From an uncultured bacterium (GTDB lineage: Bacteria; Cyanobacteriota; Vampirovibrionia; Gastranaerophilales; Gastranaerophilaceae), in contig CAMVQX010000113.1 of assembly GCA_947169755.1 (NCBI GenBank), positions 1-5,102 on the forward strand: 5,102 nt of DNA, given 5' to 3'. Of the stretch, positions 1 to 3,711 are shown piece by piece. Under the pieces are notes generated by a model. It did not search any database. It was given only the letters and a program-made list of their open reading frames with translations, and had not been told where the DNA came from. The position numbers and the translations under genes are program-made. Each line of letters begins with the position of its first letter. Position 1 is the stretch's first letter.

Positions 1-1
1 A

Positions 2-148
2 CAAATGCAACAACAACAAATAAATGCATTAAATAATTATGCATATTCCTTGAGAAATCAACGGGTTGATGCAAATATACAACACAGTGGAACTATAAAT
101 GTAAATAAAAATATTTATGGAAATATGTATCATTATAATCGTTGGTAA
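2..148 (+). CDS. C-terminal end of a gene cut by the window edge, Gln/Asn-rich tail
   Basis: One frame is open from the left edge to a TAA at 146-148, giving 48 residues and no start that must be used. The peptide begins QMQQQQINALNNYAYS and ends YGNMYHYNRW. It is rich in Gln, Asn and Tyr, has no obvious membrane segment, and shows no catalytic motif. Low-complexity polar tails like this are common at the ends of phage, surface or structural proteins, but nothing here fixes a function. The reading is supported by the absence of stops in very AT-rich DNA and by a clean end before non-coding repeats. A chance open frame of this length remains possible. The gene body lies outside the window, so the product cannot be named. 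Confidence 0.55.
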   Translation, partial: QMQQQQINALNNYAYSLRNQRVDANIQHSGTINVNKNIYGNMYHYNRW

Positions 149-175
149 ATATTTAAATTACATAATTATGGCAGC

Positions 176-211
176 TGGTAGGTTTGGGCTTCTACCACAA
201 CAATAACTTTT
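176..211. repeat. Hairpin repeat, copy 1
   Basis: A perfect 6-bp stem TGGTAG (176-181) / CTACCA (192-197) encloses a 10-nt loop and is followed by the tail AACAATAACTTTT (199-211). The stretch 178-211 aligns with 482-514: the tail is identical over 13 nt and the hairpin part differs at a handful of positions plus one indel. The stem sequence differs between copies, but each copy can still fold. It lies 28 bp after the stop of the left-edge gene. It could weaken transcription past that gene, but it has no T run directly after the stem, so I do not call it a terminator. Confidence 0.6.
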
Positions 212-295
212 CGATGAGAGAGTGGTTTTACCCTTATATTTTTCAAACAACTTTCTTTACAAATGCGCTAGTTCAAATACAATTTTATACACTTA

Positions 296-535
296 TTATA
301 ATTCTTCAAGCATTGTCTTTGCTCTTTCATTTTGAACTATCACAGTAAATCCCTTTTCTTCTTCTTCTTCTGTTTGTAAATCAACTGCTTTTCTTTGGGG
401 ATAGATATATTTTAATAAGTCAAGACAAATTTTAGCTTTTAAGCAATCATCTTTAGTATTTGCAAATACTTCTTTGAGTGTGTAGGTTGGGGTTTCAACC
501 CAACAATAACTTTTGAGTGCAATATTAGGACACAA
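296..535 (-). pseudogene. Remnant of a small gene of unknown function, C-terminal part, carrying a repeat insertion
   Basis: The minus strand is open from just after an in-frame stop at 548-550 to the TAA at 296-298. The only upstream start is a TTG at 533-535 with no ribosome binding site, so the N-terminus looks lost. The C-terminal 58 or so residues read like a real soluble protein: a helical, charged stretch (EVFANTKDDCLKAKICLDLL), then YIYPQRKAVDLQ, an acidic run of five Glu encoded by a CTT/TTC triplet repeat at 356-371, and an ending QNERAKTMLEEL. Thirteen residues (SYCWVETPTYTLK) come from hairpin repeat copy 2 and its duplicated flank, and they join the rest in frame. The style vaguely recalls C-termini of phage small terminase or HTH proteins, but I do not recognise a family. 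It may still be translated as a short protein; decay seems more likely. Confidence 0.45.
481..514. repeat. Hairpin repeat, copy 2, between 8-bp direct repeats
   Basis: This copy starts TGTAGGTTGGGGTTTCAACC and ends AACAATAACTTTT. GTTGGG (486-491) can pair with CCCAAC (499-504), forming a small hairpin. It is flanked by TTTGAGTG at 473-480 and again at 512-519, the second copy overlapping the element's terminal T run. This is the pattern expected of a target-site duplication left by insertion of a short non-autonomous element. If the T run belongs to the element, as copy 1 suggests, the duplication is only GAGTG (476-480 and 515-519). The hairpin resembles short palindromes with GTTGGG/CCCAAC arms scattered through many bacterial genomes. 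Confidence 0.6.
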
Positions 536-566
536 ATGTGCAAATGTTCAGACTTTTTGGTTAAAA

Positions 567-690
567 TAACCGGACATTTTGGACTTTTCAACTCAAACGA
601 TTTTCGACCTCTTAAAATCACTAGAATTAGCTGGACTGCCACGCTTCCGCTCGCAGTGACAAAAATTACTTCCGACCAAATGTCCTGTTA
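567..690. repeat. Inverted-repeat pair around about 124 bp, possible MITE-like remnant
   Basis: TAACCGGACATTTTGG (567-582) matches the reverse complement of 676-690 (TAACAGGACATTTGG) with one substitution and one single-base indel. The space between holds no ORF with protein character and includes the GC-rich palindrome at 631-660. The left arm overlaps a further small palindrome, GGTTA AAA TAACC (559-571), and a near repeat of its core, GACTTTTTGG, lies at 551-560. GGACATTT-type ends recall terminal inverted repeats of some insertion sequences, but no transposase is present and no clear target duplication is visible. The call as a mobile remnant is inference. Confidence 0.4.
631..660. repeat. 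GC-rich palindromic interspersed-type repeat
   Basis: The stretch stands out as GC-rich within very AT-rich surroundings. ACTGC (635-639) pairs with GCAGT (653-657), with further inner CG/CG pairing around a short loop. Read on the minus strand (GTCACTGCGAGCGGAAGCGT and onward) it resembles a repeat family common between genes in many unrelated bacteria, of the form GTCATTGCGAGCGAAGCGTGGCAATCC with minor changes. That resemblance is from memory of the motif and not from a search. Confidence 0.5.
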
Positions 691-723
691 AAAGGTAATA
701 AGTTCTCATATCTGTCATTCAAT

Positions 724-761
724 AATTAATCGGGAATACTATAAAGTATCCCCGATTAATT
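724..761 (-). terminator. Terminator hairpin of the tRNA-Gly gene
   Basis: The arms 724-740 and 745-761 are complementary over 17 positions with a 4-nt loop. The single non-Watson-Crick position (735/750) is A-C on the plus strand but G-U on the minus strand, so the RNA fully pairs only when read in the tRNA direction. The arm starts at the base directly after the tRNA discriminator. The base of the stem is AATTAATT and no long U run follows, so it may act partly as a 3' processing or stability element. Confidence 0.65.
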
Positions 762-834
762 AGCGGAAGACGAGACTCGAACTCGCAACAGCCTGCTTGG
801 AAGGCAGGTACTCTAGCCATTGAGTTACTTCCGC
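762..834 (-). tRNA. tRNA-Gly (anticodon TCC)
   Basis: A complete 73-nt cloverleaf is seen on the minus strand. The acceptor arm GCGGAAG (828-834) pairs with CTTCCGC (763-769). The D stem is ACTC/GAGT with an 8-nt loop. The anticodon stem is CCTGC/GCAGG with loop CTTCCAA, placing TCC at 799-801. The variable loop is CTGTT. The T stem is GCGAG/CTCGT with loop TTCGAGT. The discriminator base is U (position 762). CCA is not encoded, since the next bases are AAT, so a CCA-adding enzyme is needed. It reads GGA and, by wobble, GGG glycine codons. Its 3' end faces the repeat-rich left part, the usual orientation for a tRNA used as an integration site, though no duplicated tRNA end is visible. Confidence 0.95.
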
Positions 835-842
835 ACAACAAG

Positions 843-919
843 TTAATACTAATATAAAATAAAAAATTTTGCAACAATACCTCTTTAATCCTTAAGAACT
901 AGCACTTTAATACTAATAT
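843..919. repeat. Direct repeat pair around the tRNA promoter (843-855 and 907-919)
   Basis: TTAATACTAATAT occurs at 843-855 and again at 907-919, in both cases followed by A/T-rich sequence of similar composition. The first copy holds the -10 box of the tRNA promoter. The second would place an identical TAGTAT box at 910-915 on the minus strand, but without a good -35 box. Thirteen identical bases in AT-rich DNA could arise by chance, so duplication of a promoter region is only a suggestion. Confidence 0.35.
846..874 (-). promoter_or_regulatory. Likely sigma-70-type promoter of tRNA-Gly
   Basis: On the minus strand a TTGCAA box (869-874) is followed after exactly 17 bp by TAGTAT (846-851), matching four of six consensus positions in each box. 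Transcription would begin near 839, about five bases before the mature tRNA, a normal short tRNA leader. No other equally spaced pair is seen nearby. Confidence 0.5.
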
Positions 920-959
920 TAAAATTAAAATCCATTCTAAAGAAGGGTGAAAAACCTTA

Positions 960-965
960 TATAAT
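960..965 (+). promoter_or_regulatory. Consensus -10 box for the small RNA or operon leader
   Basis: A perfect TATAAT lies at 960-965. Transcription would start near 972, ten bases before the closing helix of the structured RNA at 982. I see no good -35 box 16-18 bp upstream (bases around 936-943 read TCTAAAGA), so the promoter call rests on the -10 box and the position. Confidence 0.45.
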
Positions 966-981
966 AGGTTATTATATTAAT

Positions 982-1069
982 GTAAGCTTGTTATATCCGG
1001 GCACTTTTTTCGGGGTTGCGATAAGAGGTTTTCTTAAAGCGGGCTTGGTTTAAAATATGATGAGCTTAC
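982..1069 (+). ncRNA. Structured RNA of unknown family (small RNA or operon leader)
   Basis: Bases 982-996 pair with 1055-1069 over 15 consecutive positions, including three G-U pairs (989/1062, 990/1061, 992/1059). These are pairs only in plus-strand RNA. Stacked above, CCGGGC (997-1002) pairs with GCTTGG (1043-1048) with two more G-U pairs, leaving a 6-nt TTTAAA bulge at 1049-1054. Inside, CTTTT (1004-1008) pairs with AAGAG (1023-1027), then after a T-T mismatch TCG/CGA closes a GGGTTG loop (1013-1018). TAAGA/TCTTA (1022-1026/1032-1036) is a competing hairpin. A TATAAT box upstream and an intrinsic terminator downstream bound a transcript of about 160 nt. I find no signal-recognition-particle core (no GGAAGCAGC-type loop), no tmRNA tag and no T-box GGTGGNACC motif. 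No open frame of note lies inside. It may be a stand-alone small RNA or a cis-regulator of the ppiC-dnaA operon. Confidence 0.55.
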
Positions 1070-1105
1070 TTCCTTAAAAACAATTTAACTCTATGTTTAT
1101 AAAAT

Positions 1106-1131
1106 ACTTGTCATTCGGCAAGTTTTTTTTT
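1106..1131 (+). terminator. Intrinsic terminator (or attenuator) before the ppiC operon
   Basis: ACTTGTC (1106-1112) pairs with GGCAAGT (1117-1123), including one G-U pair, around an ATTC tetraloop. The last stem base opens a run of nine Ts (1123-1131). The stem is short but the T tract is strong. It ends 24 bp before the ppiC start codon, so it either ends the small RNA above or controls read-through into the operon. No clear separate operon promoter is visible after it; TATAAA at 1098-1103 lacks a matching -35 box. Confidence 0.7.
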
Positions 1132-1143
1132 ATGATTAAACAA

Positions 1144-1150
1144 AAAGGAG
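1144..1150 (+). promoter_or_regulatory. Ribosome binding site that fixes the ppiC start
   Basis: AAAGGAG sits five bases before the ATG at 1156. The in-frame ATGs further upstream (1093 and 1132) lie within or next to the terminator and have no purine-rich site in front of them, so 1156 is the start. Confidence 0.85.
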
Positions 1151-1155
1151 AAAAT

Positions 1156-1443
1156 ATGTCAACAGAAATTAAAGCAAGCCATATTTTGGTTAAAACTAAA
1201 GATGAAGCAGAAAAATTATTAGAAGAAATCAAATCAGGCAGAGATTTTGCTGAGATTGCACAGGAAGTTTCTTTGTGCCCTTCAGGGGCTTCCGGCGGAG
1301 ATTTAGGCTATTTTGGCAGAGGCATGATGGTCAAACCCTTTGAAGATGCCGCATTTGCTTTATCTAAAATCGGAGAAGTATCTGAACCTGTTCAGACTCA
1401 ATTTGGCTGGCATTTAATTCAACTTACGGGCAAAGATGAATAA
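1156..1443 (+). CDS. ppiC: Cytoplasmic parvulin-type peptidyl-prolyl cis-trans isomerase (PpiC-like)
   Basis: This enzyme catalyses cis-trans isomerisation of peptide bonds before proline and helps protein folding. The 95-residue product is a single parvulin domain, matching the length of E. coli parvulin (PpiC, about 93 residues). Visible signatures are ASHILVKT (residues 7-14) with His9, the CPSGASGGDLGYFGRG segment (41-56) with Cys41, MVKPFEDAAFAL (58-69), and the C-terminal TQFGWHLIQL (81-90) with His86. The active-site His, Cys and His are all present. There is no signal peptide or membrane anchor, so it acts in the cytoplasm, unlike SurA or PrsA. The start at 1156 is chosen because of the strong AAAGGAG site; a 21-residue upstream extension would come from the terminator region and does not resemble parvulins. 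It is the first gene of the operon, and its last 8 nt overlap the start of the aminopeptidase gene. Confidence 0.93.
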   Translation: MSTEIKASHILVKTKDEAEKLLEEIKSGRDFAEIAQEVSLCPSGASGGDLGYFGRGMMVKPFEDAAFALSKIGEVSEPVQTQFGWHLIQLTGKDE

Positions 1444-2956
1444 TTGTGAAATCGTAAGAGATTTTATGTCCCAACAGGGACTTAAATATCTGCTTGTTAA
1501 TTCAACCAATGAATATTTGGTTGAATACTGTCCTCTGCAAGAAAATTCAAGATATCACCTCACCGGCTTTTCCGGCTCAACAGGCGATGTCCTTGTTACA
1601 CCGGAAAATATATTTCTATTCGTAGATGGCAGATATCATATACAAGCTGATATGGAAGTTAATCACAACATTATAACAGTTATAAAGCTTCAAACCGGAG
1701 AAAATTTTTTAGACGAAATGATTAAAAAAATTCCTTTCGGTGAAACTTTAGGTATGTTCTCTAAGAAAAATACACAAAATAGAGTTGAATATATAAAAGA
1801 AAAGGGGATTAATATAAAACTTTTAAATGAAGATCCGCTTGATAAAAATATTATGCAAAAAGCAGAAATTGTTTATGTTGATGGTATATCGCCGGATGAA
1901 AAAGTAAAAGATATTGAAAAAACTATTATTCTGACTAATCCCGAGGAAGTTTCATACCTTTTTAACATACGTGATTTTTCAAATAATTATTCAAGCAAAG
2001 TTTGCAAAAAGGCTGTTATAACAAAGAGGAAAGCCCAAATACTTGATAATATTGAAGATTTTGTAAAAAATTGCAAAGATGAAATTTGGGTTGATAAATC
2101 ATCAATAAATGCCTATGACTTTAACCTCATTGGCGATAAAGTAAGAATTCTGGACAATAGCCCTATAAAATTGATGAAATCAACAAAAACCCCGAATGAA
2201 ATTGAACATTATAAATCGGCATTTGAAAGAACAGACAAAGCCCTGAAAGCAATCAGAGAATATATTGAAAACAACGCCAATTTATCTGAATTTGATATCG
2301 CAGAACAACTTGAAAAAGAATTTAAAAAATTCGGTGCAAAAAGTCTGAGTTTCAAATCAATTGTTGCAAAAGATAAAAATTCCGCTCTTGCACATTATTC
2401 AAAATGTTCAAAAGATGAAATTATAAAAGACGGAAGCCTTATTTTGATTGATTGCGGAGCATATTATGAACAAGGGTTAGCAACAGATATCACAAGAGTT
2501 TTTGTAAAAGGAGAACCTTCAGAACTTCAGAAACGTGTTTACACAACTGTTTTAAAAATGTTTTTGAATGCATATAATTACGTTCCTAAAGACGGAATCT
2601 ACATAGGATACGACATAGACGAATTGGCTCGGAAAATATATTCCTCAAATGAAATAGAAGGATTTGTTTTTAATCACGGTTTGGGACACGGAATCGGTAT
2701 AAATGTGCATGAATATCCGCCAAATTTAAGCAAAAACGAATTGGCAAAAGTTGAAATCAAAGACGGAATGTGCTTTACAATAGAACCCGGTTTGTATAAT
2801 GAAAACTATTTTGGTGTTAGGCTTGAAAATTCTTGTTATATGATGAATGGGAAAATTCACTCATTTGTAAATATGAATTATGAAAACAAGCTAATAGATT
2901 ATAAACTTTTGTCCGAGCAAGAAAAAAAATGTTTGAAAGAATTTGAGGTATTGTAA
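1436..2956 (+). CDS. Xaa-Pro aminopeptidase, three-domain M24B family
   Basis: The enzyme releases the N-terminal residue from peptides whose second residue is proline, using two metal ions, usually Mn. The 506 residues show the three-domain APP1-type layout. Domain I (about 1-140) has RYHLTGFSGSTGDVLVT (39-55) and FVDGRYHIQA (62-71). Domain II (about 160-245) has LTNPEEVSYLFNIRDF (166-181). The C-terminal pita-bread catalytic domain spans about 250-506. All five metal ligands are present: Asp339 (LIDCGAYY), Asp351 (ATDITRV), His418 (GLGHGIG), Glu450 (TIEPGLY) and Glu464 (VRLEN). The active-site histidines His320 (AHY) and His425 (NVHEYPP) are also kept. The protein is somewhat shorter than eukaryotic APP1 (about 600) but complete. 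It has no signal peptide, so it is cytosolic. It starts inside the ppiC stop region with only a weak GGG site, which suggests translational coupling. The name pepP is often used for it, but that symbol strictly belongs to the shorter two-domain type. Confidence 0.93.
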   Translation: MNNCEIVRDFMSQQGLKYLLVNSTNEYLVEYCPLQENSRYHLTGFSGSTGDVLVTPENIFLFVDGRYHIQADMEVNHNIITVIKLQTGENFLDEMIKKIPFGETLGMFSKKNTQNRVEYIKEKGINIKLLNEDPLDKNIMQKAEIVYVDGISPDEKVKDIEKTIILTNPEEVSYLFNIRDFSNNYSSKVCKKAVITKRKAQILDNIEDFVKNCKDEIWVDKSSINAYDFNLIGDKVRILDNSPIKLMKSTKTPNEIEHYKSAFERTDKALKAIREYIENNANLSEFDIAEQLEKEFKKFGAKSLSFKSIVAKDKNSALAHYSKCSKDEIIKDGSLILIDCGAYYEQGLATDITRVFVKGEPSELQKRVYTTVLKMFLNAYNYVPKDGIYIGYDIDELARKIYSSNEIEGFVFNHGLGHGIGINVHEYPPNLSKNELAKVEIKDGMCFTIEPGLYNENYFGVRLENSCYMMNGKIHSFVNMNYENKLIDYKLLSEQEKKCLKEFEVL

Positions 2957-3699
2957 TGGAAATTACAAGTGTAAATAATGAACTGGTAAAAGAAACAGTA
3001 AAATTACAGCAGAAAAAATACAGAGATAAAGAGAATAAATTTTTGCTTGAGGGCGAAAAATGTGTTATTGAAGCTATAAATGCAGGTTTGGAACTTCATA
3101 ACATTTTTGTATTAAAAGAAAAAGCTAATAAATATAAGTTTAATAATGCAATTTTGACAACTGAAGCTATTTTAAAAAAGATTTCAACAACAGACTCCGC
3201 ACCGGAAATCGTTGCCGTAGCAGAAAAGAAAGAATTTTCCATAAAAAATTTGAAATCGGCAAAAAAAATTATCTTACTCGAAAATATTAAAGATATGGGT
3301 AATTTGGGCACAATTTTGAGAACGGCATGCGCATTCAAAGCAGACGGCGTTATATTGTACGGAAATGAATGTGCTGATATTTATAATCCAAAATGTGTGC
3401 GTTCAGCGGTCGGAAATCTTTGGAAGCTTCCGGTAGTATATGTTCGTAGTGTTGATGAATTGAAAAATAATTTTTCAAATTATCAACGGGTTGCGACTTT
3501 ACCGAGAGCAAAATACCTTTTGAAAAATTTTGAACCTAAAGAAAAATTGCTTGTGATGTTCGGTGCAGAAGCCGACGGACTCTCAAAAGAGTTAACAGAA
3601 TTTGCAACAGACAGCGTAAAAATTGAAATGGCTGATAATGTGGAATCTCTTAATTTGTCAGTATCCTGTGCTGTTGTATTATACGAAATATTTTTGTAG
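2956..3699 (+). CDS. SpoU/TrmH-family RNA 2'-O-methyltransferase (RlmB/TsnR-like)
   Basis: Members use S-adenosylmethionine to methylate the ribose 2'-OH of a specific nucleotide in rRNA or tRNA. The 247 residues begin with the substrate-binding domain (FLLEGEKCVIEAI, 29-41), a type usually seen in rRNA-modifying members. The knotted SPOUT domain follows with its three motifs: motif 1 ENIKDMGNLGTILRTA (109-124) with Asn116 and Arg122, motif 2 VMFGAEADGLSKEL (200-213) with Glu205, and motif 3 IEMADNVESLNLSVSCAV (223-240) with Ser231, Asn233 and Ser235. The length is typical. The start codon overlaps the aminopeptidase stop by one base (TAATG), and GAGG at 2945-2948 lies seven bases before it. 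The target nucleotide cannot be read from sequence. A 23S rRNA substrate is likelier than tRNA because of the N-terminal domain. Confidence 0.92.
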   Translation: MEITSVNNELVKETVKLQQKKYRDKENKFLLEGEKCVIEAINAGLELHNIFVLKEKANKYKFNNAILTTEAILKKISTTDSAPEIVAVAEKKEFSIKNLKSAKKIILLENIKDMGNLGTILRTACAFKADGVILYGNECADIYNPKCVRSAVGNLWKLPVVYVRSVDELKNNFSNYQRVATLPRAKYLLKNFEPKEKLLVMFGAEADGLSKELTEFATDSVKIEMADNVESLNLSVSCAVVLYEIFL

Positions 3700-3711
3700 T
3701 AAAATTTTATT

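Noticed and set aside
176..197. Intrinsic terminator of the left-edge gene
   Set aside because: The stem is short with a large loop and is followed by ACAACAATAACTTTT and not a T run; its match to copy 2 explains it better as a repeat.
176..514. CRISPR array
   Set aside because: There are only two diverged repeat copies, about 300 bp apart, with no regular spacers and no cas genes.
439..642. Minus-strand open frame of 67 codons
   Set aside because: It runs across the hairpin repeat, the inverted-repeat arm and the palindrome, has no ribosome binding site and no protein-like pattern.
982..1069. 4.5S/SRP RNA, 6S RNA, T-box or a known riboswitch
   Set aside because: The hallmark motifs (GGAAGCAGC-type SRP loop, T-box GGTGGNACC, TPP CTGAGA, preQ1 and c-di-GMP cores) are not present; only the general hairpin-plus-terminator layout fits.
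1093..1155. Longer N-terminus for the parvulin (starts at 1093 or 1132)
   Set aside because: These codons cover the terminator hairpin and T run, lack a ribosome binding site, and add residues absent from parvulins; the ATG at 1156 has AAAGGAG in front.
149..1155. oriC next to dnaA
   Set aside because: No cluster of TTATCCACA-like boxes or AT-rich 13-mer array is seen; the AT-rich stretches are accounted for by the tRNA promoter and the RNA leader region.
3096..3338. Minus-strand open frame opposite the methyltransferase gene
   Set aside because: It is a shadow of a well-supported gene; its hydrophobic composition reflects the complement of Lys/Glu-rich codons.
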